From Janthinobacterium sp. LM6 (GTDB lineage Bacteria; Pseudomonadota; Gammaproteobacteria; Burkholderiales; Burkholderiaceae_D), in assembly GCF_002002885.1 (NCBI RefSeq), contig NZ_CP019510.1, positions 868,001 through 932,000 on the forward strand: a DNA stretch of 64,000 nucleotides, written 5' to 3'. Each line of letters starts with the position of its first letter. Position 1 is the stretch's first letter. The translations under genes and the position numbers were made by a program. Positions 9,201 through 17,223 of the stretch are shown piece after piece. Under the pieces are notes generated by a model, which worked only from the letters and a program-made list of their open reading frames with translations, ran no database searches and was not told the origin of the DNA.

Positions 9201-9758
9201 ATGAAACATACCAACTTTAATAATTTGCCCTGCCCGATCGCACGCAGCCTGGGCAAGGTGGGCGAATGGTGGAGCATCCTCATCCTGCGCGAAGCGTTTT
9301 ACGGCAAGACGCGTTTCGACGAATTTGAAAAAAGCCTCAAGATTGCGCCCACCATCCTGACGCGCCGCCTGGCCGACCTGGTGGAAGGGGGCTTGATGAC
9401 GCGCCGCCTGTATTGCGCCAAGCCGCCCCGCTACGACTATGTGCTGACCAAGTCCGGGCGCGCCTTCAAGCCCGTCTTGCTGGCGTTTATTGCCTGGGGT
9501 AATGAGAACTTCGCGCCCGAAGGCGCCAGCCTCGTCATCGCCAGCCGCGACACGGGCCTGGCCGCCGACCCGGTACTGGTCGACGCCACGACGGGCTTGC
9601 CCATCAATGACGAGTACTACGCATTCGCGCCAGGGCCTGCCGCCAGCGACAGCATGCGCAGCATCATCCTCGATGCGGAAAAAAGCAGCGGCATCGCGCC
9701 CAAGCCGAAGGCGCCGGCCGCCAACCGCGGCTGGGTGGCGGAAGGCCACCTGGCCTGA
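9201..9758 (+). CDS. HxlR-family winged-helix transcriptional regulator
   Basis: The ATG at 9201 follows GAGGAG (9189-9194) at ideal spacing and gives 185 residues; another ATG at 9195 is closer to that site. Residues 8-100 form the HxlR winged helix, including the family's N-terminal cysteine (LPCPIARSLGKVGEWW), ILILREAFYGKTRFDEFE and the wing KSLKIAPTILTRRLADLVEGGL. The C-terminal 80 residues are an acidic/proline-rich extension that I do not recognise. HxlR proteins often sense reactive electrophiles or oxidants through that cysteine. No obvious target gene is adjacent. Confidence 0.9.
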   Translation: MKHTNFNNLPCPIARSLGKVGEWWSILILREAFYGKTRFDEFEKSLKIAPTILTRRLADLVEGGLMTRRLYCAKPPRYDYVLTKSGRAFKPVLLAFIAWGNENFAPEGASLVIASRDTGLAADPVLVDATTGLPINDEYYAFAPGPAASDSMRSIILDAEKSSGIAPKPKAPAANRGWVAEGHLA

Positions 9759-9924
9759 ACGCGCGCCGGCAGGCGAGCAGCAAGTTTGGCGTACAGCAAA
9801 GCGGACACGGCGGCATGGCGTTACTGTCGCACTATGCAACTCAAGTGCGGCGTACGCCCGGCCCGGCTGTACGGGCAGGGCAGGGCGCCATCCGTGATCC
9901 GATGTCCGTTGAGGGAGTACTGCG

Positions 9925-10362
9925 ATGAGCACACTGCAACAACACGTACGCCGCGCCGCCAGCGTGCTGGCGCTGGCCGCCCTGCTGGGCGCCTGTTCCC
10001 ACGGTCCGCATCACCCGGGCGGCCATGACGTCACCTTGACGGGCGCGCAGGAAGTGCCGGCCAATACCAGCACGGCCAGCGGCAGCAGCAATATCCGCGT
10101 CGCCCACGACCGCAGCGTCAGCGGCGGCGTGCGCTACACGGGCATGGTGGCTACCGTCGCGCACATCCATGAAGCGCCCGTCGGCGCCAACGGCCCCGTC
10201 ATCGTGCCGCTGGTGAAAACCGCCGAAGGCATGTTTGCCGTGCCGGCCGGCACCATGCTCACGCCGCCCCAGTATGCGAGTTACCAGGCCGGCAACCTGT
10301 ATGTGAACGTGCACAGCGCCGCCTACCCGGCCGGCGAGATCCGCGCCCAGCTCAAGCCATAG
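9925..10362 (+). CDS. CHRD-domain lipoprotein
   Basis: The 145-residue protein has a lipoprotein signal peptide with lipobox LLGAC (cysteine at about residue 30) and one CHRD domain (about 36-144). Visible CHRD hallmarks are LTGAQEVPANTSTASG, VATVAHIHEAPVGANGPVIVPL and the closing LYVNVHSAAYPAGEIRAQL. CHRD domains were first described in chordin and occur in many bacterial exported proteins of unknown function. A good ribosome binding site (GAGGGAG) precedes the start. A strong terminator follows. Confidence 0.88.
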   Translation: MSTLQQHVRRAASVLALAALLGACSHGPHHPGGHDVTLTGAQEVPANTSTASGSSNIRVAHDRSVSGGVRYTGMVATVAHIHEAPVGANGPVIVPLVKTAEGMFAVPAGTMLTPPQYASYQAGNLYVNVHSAAYPAGEIRAQLKP

Positions 10363-10395
10363 CGGGCCGCCTGCGTTTTTCCGAAAACCTCCTTG

Positions 10396-10418
10396 GGCCG
10401 CGCGAGCGGCCTTTTTTT
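10396..10418 (+). terminator. Rho-independent terminator after the CHRD gene
   Basis: A GGCCGC/GCGGCC stem with a GCGA tetraloop (10396-10411) is followed directly by seven T residues. This is a canonical intrinsic terminator. Confidence 0.9.
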
Positions 10419-10461
10419 GCGCCAGGCGGCCAGCCGGTGCAGCGCGCTACAATGGCGCTCC

Positions 10462-11415
10462 ATGCTGACCATCCTCGCCATCACCTTTCCCTTCTTCGCG
10501 CTGGTGCTGTGCGGTTACCTGGCCGTGCGGCGCAAGCTGCTGCCGCTGGCCGCCATCGGCGGCTTGAACAGTTTTGTCCTGTACTTCGCGCTGCCCTGCA
10601 TGCTGTACCGCTTCGGCGCCGCCACGCCCATCGCGCAGCTGCTCGACGCCAGCGTGTTCGGCGTCTACCTGCTGTGCGCCCTGAGCATGGTGGGCGTCAC
10701 CATGGCCATGACCCTGAGCCACCGCATCGACTGGAACAACGCCGCCTTCGGTGCGCTGGTGGCGGCCTTCCCGAATACGGGCTTCATGGGCGTGCCCCTG
10801 CTATTGACCTTGCTCGGTCCCCGTTCCTCGGGCCCCGTCATCGTCACCATCGTCGTCGACATGCTCATTACCAGCTCGCTGTGCATCGCCCTGTCGCGCA
10901 TCGGCAGCGGCGGCGCGCACGGCAGCCGTGCCGCCGTCATGAATGCCCTGAAAGGCATGGCGGGCAACCCGATGCCGTGGGCGATTGTGCTGGGTGCCTT
11001 GTCGTCGTGGCTGGAACTGGCCTTGCCCAAGCCTTTGATGCAGACGGTGGGCCTGCTGGCCGACGCTGCCTCGCCCGTCGCCCTGTTTACCATCGGCGCC
11101 GTGCTGGCCCGTTCGCAAATGAGCACGAGCGACCCGGCGCCACTGGGAGAGTATGTGCCCGTGGCGCTGAAAAAACTGCTGCTGCATCCGCTGCTGGTGT
11201 GGGGCATCGGCCACGCGGCCATCGCGCTGGGCGCGCCGCTCGATCCGTTTGCGCTGACCTGCATGGTGCTGGTGGCTTGCCTGCCCAGCGCCAGCAACGT
11301 CTCGCTGCTGTCGGAACGCTTCGGCGCGAACACGGCGCGCATTGCCCGCATCATCCTCGTCTCGACGGCGCTGTCGTTCCTGACGTTTTCGGCGGCTGTC
11401 AGCTGGCTGACGTGA
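10462..11415 (+). CDS. AEC-family (auxin efflux carrier-type) transporter
   Basis: The ATG at 10462 gives a 317-residue integral membrane protein with about ten hydrophobic segments in two halves. It opens MLTILAITFPFFALVLCGYL and has AEC-type features such as NSFVLYFALPCMLYRFG, AAFPNTGFMGVPLLL and the C-terminal ACLPSASNVSLLSERFG. Bacterial AEC proteins are secondary transporters of carboxylates such as malate or malonate; the substrate here is unknown. The frame is open to 10393, but those residues are not hydrophobic and lie in the terminator region. A partial second copy of its 3' end lies downstream. Confidence 0.9.
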   Translation: MLTILAITFPFFALVLCGYLAVRRKLLPLAAIGGLNSFVLYFALPCMLYRFGAATPIAQLLDASVFGVYLLCALSMVGVTMAMTLSHRIDWNNAAFGALVAAFPNTGFMGVPLLLTLLGPRSSGPVIVTIVVDMLITSSLCIALSRIGSGGAHGSRAAVMNALKGMAGNPMPWAIVLGALSSWLELALPKPLMQTVGLLADAASPVALFTIGAVLARSQMSTSDPAPLGEYVPVALKKLLLHPLLVWGIGHAAIALGAPLDPFALTCMVLVACLPSASNVSLLSERFGANTARIARIILVSTALSFLTFSAAVSWLT

Positions 11416-11479
11416 GGGGACACTCAACGTCCCGGGCCGCGCCCCGCGCCTTGCGCATCATCGTGAGCACAGCGCAGCG

Positions 11480-11557
11480 CGCATTGCCCGCATTATTTTG
11501 GTCTCGACGGCACTGTCGTTCCTGACGTTTTCGGCGGCTGTCAGCTGGCTGGCTTGA
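11480..11557 (+). pseudogene. Remnant of a second AEC transporter gene (3' end only)
   Basis: These 78 bases encode RIARIILVSTALSFLTFSAA followed by VSWLA and a stop, matching the last 25 residues of the intact transporter except for the final residue (A for T). The first third differs from the intact gene only at synonymous positions (ATT ATT TTG ... GCA for ATC ATC CTC ... GCG), and the rest is almost identical. Nothing upstream keeps the frame. It is therefore the tail of a diverged paralogue or allele left by deletion or recombination. The paiB gene on the other strand ends inside it. Confidence 0.8.
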
Positions 11558-12194
11558 CGTTGGCGGCGATCAGCGCGCCCAGGGCCTGCGCCGCGCCGGC
11601 TTGCGTGTCCAGCGCCAGGCCATGCGCCATGCTGGCCTGGTCCTGCATGCTGCGGTTCTGCCCCAGCTTCCATTTGCCCGTGAGGCGCGTGAGGGGAATC
11701 TCGATGCCGACGATGGCTTTCAAGAGTTTCTCGATGTAGCCGGCCGGCGCATCGCTCACCTTCCACGGAGCGGCTTGATTGGCCTCATGGCGCGCCGTCA
11801 GGCGCTTCACCAATCCCAGCAGCCACGCCGCGTCGTCGATGGCGCGCAGGGGGCCGTGCGCGTGCACGACCGCATAGTTGAAGGTGGGCACTTCCTTGCC
11901 GCTGCGCTGCTTTTCCGCATACCAGGCGGGCGTGATGTAGGCGTGCGGCCCCTGGAAAAGCACCATGCATTCATCCTCACTGCCGGCCGCGCGCCACAGC
12001 GGGTTGGCGCGCGCTACGTGGGCGCGCAGGATGCCGAATGGCGCATCAAGCGTGGGCGTGGCGATCTCGAACGGCAGATGGTCGGCGCACAAGCCATCGG
12101 CGCCGTGGCGCACCAGCGCGCCCAGCGGATGCGCGGCTATCAGGCCATGCAGTAAGTCGAGGCGCTCTTCGCGGAAGGTGGCGGGCGTGTACAT
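11541..12194 (-). CDS. PaiB-type FMN-binding negative transcriptional regulator
   Basis: The 217-residue protein matches the PaiB/FMN-binding split-barrel family: MYTPATFREERLDLLHGLI at the start, GLCADHLPFEI, LRAHVARANPLWRA, VLFQGPHAYITPAWYAEK and NYAVVHAHGPLRAID. In Bacillus, PaiB acts with PaiA in control of sporulation and degradative enzymes; in proteobacteria the role is poorly known and flavin-related enzymatic function is possible. It follows osmC directly (no gap between stop and start) and is probably co-transcribed. Its last codons lie in DNA derived from the AEC remnant, so its C-terminus may be recent. Confidence 0.88.
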   Translation of the reverse strand: MYTPATFREERLDLLHGLIAAHPLGALVRHGADGLCADHLPFEIATPTLDAPFGILRAHVARANPLWRAAGSEDECMVLFQGPHAYITPAWYAEKQRSGKEVPTFNYAVVHAHGPLRAIDDAAWLLGLVKRLTARHEANQAAPWKVSDAPAGYIEKLLKAIVGIEIPLTRLTGKWKLGQNRSMQDQASMAHGLALDTQAGAAQALGALIAANVKPAS

Positions 12195-12656
12195 TTAATG
12201 GGCTCCTTCCACGACGACGTCGGCCGTCAGCGAATTGGCGATGTAGCAGCGCTCGTGCGCGTCGTGGTGCAGGGCGGCCAGCGCCTCGGGCGAGGGCGGC
12301 GTTCCCGCGAAGGCGATGCGCGGACGCAGCACGATGCGCGTCATGGCCAGGCGGCCGGCGGCATTCTTGCCCAGCTCGCCGACGGCCTCGTCGCGGTAGT
12401 CGTCGATGACGTAGCCGCGCTGCGCTGCCAGCGACAGCAAGAACAGCATGTGGCAACTCGATGTGGCGGCCACCAGCGCCTCTTCCGGATCGACATTTGC
12501 CGCCACCGACATGGGCAGCGGCACGGACAGGGGAGAGGACGAGGCGGGTACCGTCAGGCCGCCGTCGAACTGCCATTCATGGCCGCGGCTGTAGCGCTGG
12601 CCGGCGAAATCCTGGCCGTCGCGCTGCCAGGCCACGGTGGCGAAAAACTGATGCAT
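12195..12656 (-). CDS. OsmC-family peroxiredoxin-like protein
   Basis: The 153-residue protein fits the OsmC/Ohr fold. The central helix carries the peroxidatic cysteine in LVAATSSCHMLFLLSLAA, and the C-terminal half has ERCYIANSL with the second cysteine. OsmC-type proteins reduce organic hydroperoxides. The N-terminal part (MHQFFATVAWQRDGQDF) resembles the YhfA-like subgroup. The stop abuts the start of paiB, giving a two-gene unit transcribed away from the mocR regulator. Confidence 0.88.
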   Translation of the reverse strand: MHQFFATVAWQRDGQDFAGQRYSRGHEWQFDGGLTVPASSSPLSVPLPMSVAANVDPEEALVAATSSCHMLFLLSLAAQRGYVIDDYRDEAVGELGKNAAGRLAMTRIVLRPRIAFAGTPPSPEALAALHHDAHERCYIANSLTADVVVEGAH

Positions 12657-12703
12657 GGGTGCTCCGCAAGAGTAGAAGGGGATGCGTCATCTTAGCGCCA
12701 GTC

Positions 12704-12754
12704 TTGGCTATTTAAAACAGCCAATAAGTGCTATCTTGAAGCTACCAATTCAAG
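12704..12754. promoter_or_regulatory. Two inverted repeats in the osmC/mocR divergent promoter region
   Basis: TTGGCT (12704-12709) pairs with AGCCAA (12719-12724), and CTTGAA (12735-12740) pairs with TTCAAG (12749-12754). Both sit in the 107-bp gap between divergent genes and are candidate operators, possibly for the MocR protein encoded just downstream, since MocR regulators commonly act on their own divergent promoters. The second repeat lies so close to the mocR start (12764) that binding there would block expression. Confidence 0.5.
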
Positions 12755-12763
12755 AATGCCACC

Positions 12764-14245
12764 ATGCCAGCTTCCCACCTGCACCAGGTCATCGCCGCCT
12801 TGCCGCTGCGGCGCGGCGCCAGCGAGCCGCTGTTTCGCCAGCTGTACGCGGCCATCAAGGCCGCCATTCTCGATGGCCGCATGAGTCCCGGCATGCAGCT
12901 GCCGCCCACGCGCGACTTTTGCCGCCTGCTGGCCGTGTCGCGCCAGACGGTGCTCAATGCGTATGCGCAGCTGGCGGCCGAAGGCTATCTCGATGGCGCC
13001 GTGGGGCGCGGCACTTTTGTCAGCGTTGACGTACCGCTGTCGGCACCTGCTCCGGCAGCGGCGCCCGGCCTGCTGCGGCCCCTGTCGGCGCGCGGGCAGG
13101 GCGTGGTGGCGGCCATGCGCCAGGTGGCGTTTCACCGGGGGCCGCTGCGCGCCTTTCGCGTCGGCATGCCGCGCATCGACCATTTTCCGTTCGACGTGTG
13201 GAACCGCCTGGAAGCGCGGCGCTGGCGCCGGCCCGACCACCATTTCGGCTACAGCGACCCGGCCGGCTATCTGCCGCTGCGCGAACTGCTGTGCGTGTAC
13301 CTGAAGGCGTCGCGCGGCGTCCAGTGCACGCCGCAGCAGATCGTCATCACCTCCGGTTCGCAGCAGGCGCTGTTCCTGCTGTCGACCATCCTGCTGGCGC
13401 CGGGCGACTCTGCCTGGATGGAGTCGCCCGGCTACCGGGGCGCTAGCGGCCCGCTGCGCGCGGCCGGCGCGCGCGTCTTTCCCGTCCCCGTCGATGCGCA
13501 GGGGCTGGACGTGGCGTATGGCGTGGCGCATTGCCCGCAGGCGAAGCTGGCCTACGTGACGCCATCGCACCAGATGCCGCTGGGAGTGAACATGAGCTTG
13601 CCCCGCCGCCTGGCCCTGCTGGCCTGGGCCGCGCAAAACAAAGCCTGGCTGGTGGAAGACGATTACGACAGCGAATACCGCTACACGGGCGCGCCGCTGG
13701 CCTCGCTGCAAAGCCTGGACCGGGCCGGTTGCGTGGTGTACGTGGGCACCTTGTCGAAAGTGCTGTTCCCGGGCCTGCGCCTCGGTTACATGGTGGCGCC
13801 GCCCGCGCTGGCAGAGGCGCTGGTGCAGGCCAAGGCCGTGATGGATCGCCACACGGCCATCGTGCCGCAGATGGCGCTGGCCGACTTCATCGCCGAAGGC
13901 CACTTTGGCCGGCATATCCGCCGCACGCGCGACAGCAATGCGGAACGGCGCGACCTGCTGGTGCGTGGCCTGGCGCGCGAACTCGACGATCAGCTCGCCT
14001 GCGGCCCGGCCGACAGCGGCCTGGAACTGTGCGCGTATTTCCGCGGCAGCCATGACGAGGAAGCGGTGTCGCGCGCGGGCCTGGCGCGGGGCATCGAATT
14101 GCGTCCGCTGGGCCACTATGCCGACCCTGACGCCGGCGCCGCCTGCGCCACGCCGCCGGGGCTGCTGCTGGGCTTTGCGGCGATTCCCCCGGCCGAGATG
14201 GAGTACGGTCTGCTGGAACTGGGGCGCCTCCTGCGCGGCCGATAA
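12764..14245 (+). CDS. MocR/PdxR-type GntR regulator with aminotransferase domain
   Basis: The 493-residue protein fuses a GntR winged helix (about 15-85: LFRQLYAAIKAAILDGRM, QLPPTRDFCRLLAVSRQTVLNAYAQL, GRGTFV) to a fold-type I aminotransferase-like domain (about 120-485). Cofactor features are visible: YSDPAGYLPLRE, VITSGSQQALFL, VEDDYDSEYR and the putative PLP lysine in YVGTLSKVLFPGLRLGYMV. MocR regulators sense PLP or amino-acid/amine ligands. It is divergent from osmC-paiB, which are possible targets; PaiB is a flavoprotein family, so a vitamin-B6 link is only a guess. Confidence 0.93.
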   Translation: MPASHLHQVIAALPLRRGASEPLFRQLYAAIKAAILDGRMSPGMQLPPTRDFCRLLAVSRQTVLNAYAQLAAEGYLDGAVGRGTFVSVDVPLSAPAPAAAPGLLRPLSARGQGVVAAMRQVAFHRGPLRAFRVGMPRIDHFPFDVWNRLEARRWRRPDHHFGYSDPAGYLPLRELLCVYLKASRGVQCTPQQIVITSGSQQALFLLSTILLAPGDSAWMESPGYRGASGPLRAAGARVFPVPVDAQGLDVAYGVAHCPQAKLAYVTPSHQMPLGVNMSLPRRLALLAWAAQNKAWLVEDDYDSEYRYTGAPLASLQSLDRAGCVVYVGTLSKVLFPGLRLGYMVAPPALAEALVQAKAVMDRHTAIVPQMALADFIAEGHFGRHIRRTRDSNAERRDLLVRGLARELDDQLACGPADSGLELCAYFRGSHDEEAVSRAGLARGIELRPLGHYADPDAGAACATPPGLLLGFAAIPPAEMEYGLLELGRLLRGR

Positions 14246-14283
14246 ACTATACTGGCACTTGCCTGCACCTGAAGAAAACGACC

Positions 14284-14847
14284 ATGACCATCATCCGCTG
14301 CTCCTGGGCCAATCCGGCCAATCCCCGTTATCTCGACTACCACGATACGGAGTGGGGCGTGCCCTGCCACGACGAGCGCCGGCTGTTCGAGATGCTGAAC
14401 CTGGAAGGCGCGCAGGCGGGCCTGAGCTGGGAAACCATCCTCAACAAGCGCGACACCTACCGCGCCGCCTTCGATAACTGGGACGCGGAAAAGATCGCCG
14501 CGTATGGCCCGGACAAGGTGGCGCAGCTGCTGGCGGACCCCGGCATCGTGCGCAACCGCCTGAAGGTGGCGGCGGCCATCACGAATGCGCAAGCCTATCT
14601 GCGTCTGCGCGCGCAAGGGCAGACCCTGGACGGCTTCCTGTGGGCGTATGTCGATGGCCAGCCCATCGTCAACAGCTGGCAGACCGGCGAGCGTCCCGCC
14701 AAGACGGCCTTGTCCGACAAACTGTCGAAAGATTTACTCAAGCGGGGCTTCAAGTTCGTCGGCTCGACCATCATCTACGCCTACATGCAGGGCATCGGCA
14801 TGGTCGACGACCATGCGCCCGCCTGCTTTTGCCGCGCGGGGCATTGA
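14284..14847 (+). CDS. tag: DNA-3-methyladenine glycosylase I
   Basis: This 187-residue enzyme closely matches Tag, which removes 3-methyladenine from alkylated DNA. Visible hallmarks are the N-terminal RCSWAN with the zinc-ligand cysteine, YHDTEWGVP with its histidine, LEGAQAGLSWETIL, the helix-hairpin-helix region around VRNRLKVAAAITNA, FKFVGSTIIYAYMQ and the C-terminal zinc ligands in DDHAPACFCR. The stop overlaps the next gene's start (TGATG), so the two are translationally coupled. Confidence 0.95.
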   Translation: MTIIRCSWANPANPRYLDYHDTEWGVPCHDERRLFEMLNLEGAQAGLSWETILNKRDTYRAAFDNWDAEKIAAYGPDKVAQLLADPGIVRNRLKVAAAITNAQAYLRLRAQGQTLDGFLWAYVDGQPIVNSWQTGERPAKTALSDKLSKDLLKRGFKFVGSTIIYAYMQGIGMVDDHAPACFCRAGH

Positions 14848-16478
14848 TGCGCCGCGCGCTGGTCCTGCTCGACACGGATTTTGACGGTGCCCGCCTGCGT
14901 GCCGCCTGCGCGGCGCATGGCGGCCGCCGCCTGCATTACATCGCGCTGGCGCCGCGTCCCGTCGACGCCAACCACTTGCCCGAGCAGTGGCGCGCGCAGT
15001 GGCCGCCCTGCGTGCCGGGCCTGCACCGCATGGTCTCGCACGATGGCCTCGTCACGCTCGATGTGCTGATCGGCGAGCCCGATGCCTGCCTGGCGCAATT
15101 GTCGGCGCGTGTCGACGAAGTGCATCTGGCCTGGGTGCCGGCAGCCACGCCGGTGCTGGCGCGCCTGATGGTCGATGGCGCCCGCCTGCAAGCCGTGCAC
15201 CTGGACGAGGCGCAGCGCATGGCGCTGCAAAAGTACGGTTTTGTCTTCGACGAGAGCCGCTTGCGCGCCATGTTTTATGCGCGGCGCGGAGAGCACGTGG
15301 CTGCCGTGGTGCCCGAGCGGCGCGCCATCGTCATCGGCGCGGGCGTGGCCGGTGCGGCCGCCTGCGAACGCCTGGCCGCGCGCGGCTGGAAGGTGACCTT
15401 GATCGAACGCCACGCGCAGCCGGCCAGCGAGGCGTCGGGCAACCTGGCCGGCATCTTCATGCCGCAGCTGTCGAAGGACGACAATATCGCCACGCGCCTG
15501 GTGCGCGCCGCCTACCTGTACTCGCTGCGCTACTGGCAAGACCTGGGCGGCATCGGCAGCGCCTTCGATGGCGCGCAATGCGGCGTGCTGCAGTTGGCGC
15601 GCGATGACGCGCATGCGCAGGTGCAGCGGCAGATCGCCGCCAGCGGCCTGTATCCGCGCGAATTCGCCCGCTGGCTGGAAGCGCCCGATGCGGCGGCCAT
15701 GCTGGGCGCGCCGGCGCCCGATGGCGCCTGGTGGTTCGAACAGGGCGGCTGGGCACGCCCGTCCTCCGTCTGCGCCGCCATGCTCGACGCCTGCGGCGCC
15801 TTGCTCACGCGGCGCTTTTCCAGCAGCGCCCTGCGCCTGGAACGCGGCGATCAGGAATGGCTGGTGCGCGATGCGCAAGGCACCCTGATCGCGGCCGCGC
15901 CCACCGTCATCCTGGCGGCGGGCACGGGGGCCGTGGATGTCGAGCAGGCGGCCGGCCTGCCGCTGGACGCCGTGCGCGGGCAGGTGACGCACCTGGCCGA
16001 AGGCAGCTTGCCTTCGTTGCCGTTCGTCGTCTGCCGCGAAGCCTACATGACGCCGGCGCACCAGGGTGTCGTGTGCGTGGGCGCCAGCTACGATGCGGAT
16101 GCGGACGCCACGTTGCGCCTATCGAGCCAGGAAGAAAATATCGCGAAGATCGCCGACATCCTTGGCGTGACCCCGTTCGAGGCACCGCTGGCCGGGCGCA
16201 CGGGCTTTCGCTGCGTGGCGCCGGACCGTTTGCCGCTGGCGGGCGCCTTGCCCGACCCCGGCGTGCCCGATCGCTGCGAGCGCTTGCGCGATGTGCCGCG
16301 CTGGCCTGGCCTGTTCGGCTTGCTCGCTTATGCCTCGCGCGGCCTGATCTGGGCGCCGCTGGCGGCCGAGCTGCTGGCTTGCCAGCTGGAGGGCGAGCCG
16401 CTGCCGCTGGAGCGTCAGCTGGCGGAGGCGCTCGATCCTGCGCGTTTCCTGCTGCGCGAGCGCCGGCGCGCTGGTTGA
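14847..16478 (+). CDS. mnmC: MnmC-type tRNA cmnm5(s2)U34 FAD oxidoreductase with degenerate methyltransferase half
   Basis: The 543-residue protein has a well-preserved FAD/DAO domain (about 158-530) with the dinucleotide motif GAGVAG at 164-169 and MnmC text such as SGNLAGIFMPQLSKDDN, RGQVTHL, and the late GLLAYASRGLIWAPL. This domain converts cmnm5(s2)U34 to nm5(s2)U34 in tRNA. The first 155 residues align in order with MnmD (LHYIALAPRPVDANHLPEQW, QWPPCVPGLHR, VTLDVLIGEPDACLAQL, LQKYGFVF). However, the SAM-binding GFGTGLNFL segment is absent and the catalytic FLDGFAPAKNP region reads HLAWVPAATPVLA. The methyltransferase half is therefore probably inactive. The start overlaps tag; the frame is open upstream but lies within tag. 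Confidence 0.82.
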   Translation: MRRALVLLDTDFDGARLRAACAAHGGRRLHYIALAPRPVDANHLPEQWRAQWPPCVPGLHRMVSHDGLVTLDVLIGEPDACLAQLSARVDEVHLAWVPAATPVLARLMVDGARLQAVHLDEAQRMALQKYGFVFDESRLRAMFYARRGEHVAAVVPERRAIVIGAGVAGAAACERLAARGWKVTLIERHAQPASEASGNLAGIFMPQLSKDDNIATRLVRAAYLYSLRYWQDLGGIGSAFDGAQCGVLQLARDDAHAQVQRQIAASGLYPREFARWLEAPDAAAMLGAPAPDGAWWFEQGGWARPSSVCAAMLDACGALLTRRFSSSALRLERGDQEWLVRDAQGTLIAAAPTVILAAGTGAVDVEQAAGLPLDAVRGQVTHLAEGSLPSLPFVVCREAYMTPAHQGVVCVGASYDADADATLRLSSQEENIAKIADILGVTPFEAPLAGRTGFRCVAPDRLPLAGALPDPGVPDRCERLRDVPRWPGLFGLLAYASRGLIWAPLAAELLACQLEGEPLPLERQLAEALDPARFLLRERRRAG

Positions 16479-16504
16479 ACGTTGGCGCAGAGCAGGCGAG
16501 GGCT

Positions 16505-16590
16505 GGGGGCAGACCCCCAACACAGCTGACGCAAAGCCTGGCGCCAACGCGCGTGAGGGTCTGACCCCATATGCGGACGCTCCGCGCGTA
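16505..16590. repeat. Intergenic REP-like palindromic repeat
   Basis: Between mnmC and the encapsulin operon are GGGGG-CAGA-CCCCC (16505-16518), the near-palindrome GGGTCTGACCCC (16557-16568) and a GCGGA/TCCGC hairpin just after it. A relative of the core GGGTCTGAC motif occurs again at 59606-59632. REP sequences built around such a core are known from genomes with REP-associated tyrosine transposases, but no transposase is present here, so assignment is tentative. Confidence 0.5.
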
Positions 16591-16639
16591 GTCCCCATAT
16601 ACGTTTTTCAGCTTTCCAAACTCTTTTTAATTTGTTTTC

Positions 16640-16656
16640 CGAACAACATAAGTTCG
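16640..16656. promoter_or_regulatory. Palindrome upstream of the encapsulin operon
   Basis: CGAAC (16640-16644) and GTTCG (16652-16656) form an inverted repeat with a 7-bp AT-rich spacer, about 50 bp before the first gene and within an AT-rich stretch suitable for a promoter. It is a plausible operator for the small XRE regulator encoded in the same operon. No binding has been shown. Confidence 0.45.
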
Positions 16657-16706
16657 CTACAGTGGACTCGTGCTGGTTTTTGACGACGGAATAAAGAGGT
16701 GGAAAG

Positions 16707-17204
16707 ATGGCTGCTGCAGAACTGATTTTCGATCCCCGCGCCGCGCACGGCGAGGCGGCGTTTGACGAAGTGCTCAATCTCGCGCGCACCCAGGCGCAGG
16801 CGCAAGGCTTGCCGTATGCGGGCACCGTCAGCGCGCAGGATGCATGGCAGCTGGTGCAGGCCGGCAAAGCCGTGCTGGTCGACGTGCGCACGAATGAAGA
16901 ACGCACGTTCGTCGGCTACGTGCCCGCCTCGCTGCACGTGGCGTGGGCCACCGGCACGGCCATGAACCGCAACCCCCGCTTTGTGCGCGAACTGGAAGCG
17001 AAGGTGGGCGGCAAGGACGCCGTCGTGGTGCTGCTGTGCCGCAGCGGCAAGCGCTCGGCCGCAGCCGCCGAAGCGGCGGCCAAGGCCGGTTTCACGCACG
17101 TCTTCAATATCGCACAAGGCTTCGAGGGCGACCTTGATGCACATCAGCAGCGCGGCCACAGCGGCGGCTGGCGCTGGCATGCGCTGCCCTGGCTGCAAGA
17201 TTAA
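16707..17204 (+). CDS. Rhodanese-like sulfurtransferase, first gene of the encapsulin operon
   Basis: The 165-residue protein has a single rhodanese domain (about 40-150) with the substrate-side motif VDVRTNEER and an active-site loop LLCRSGKRSA carrying the persulfide-forming cysteine. About 38 residues precede the domain; no signal peptide is seen, so it should be cytosolic. Rhodaneses move sulfane sulfur between carriers. It is 19 bp upstream of the serine acetyltransferase and in line with the encapsulin and cysteine desulfurase genes, so it probably receives or donates sulfur in the same pathway. The ribosome binding site is a loose GAGGTGG. Confidence 0.9.
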   Translation: MAAAELIFDPRAAHGEAAFDEVLNLARTQAQAQGLPYAGTVSAQDAWQLVQAGKAVLVDVRTNEERTFVGYVPASLHVAWATGTAMNRNPRFVRELEAKVGGKDAVVVLLCRSGKRSAAAAEAAAKAGFTHVFNIAQGFEGDLDAHQQRGHSGGWRWHALPWLQD

Positions 17205-17223
17205 ACCTCTTCCCGGAACCACC

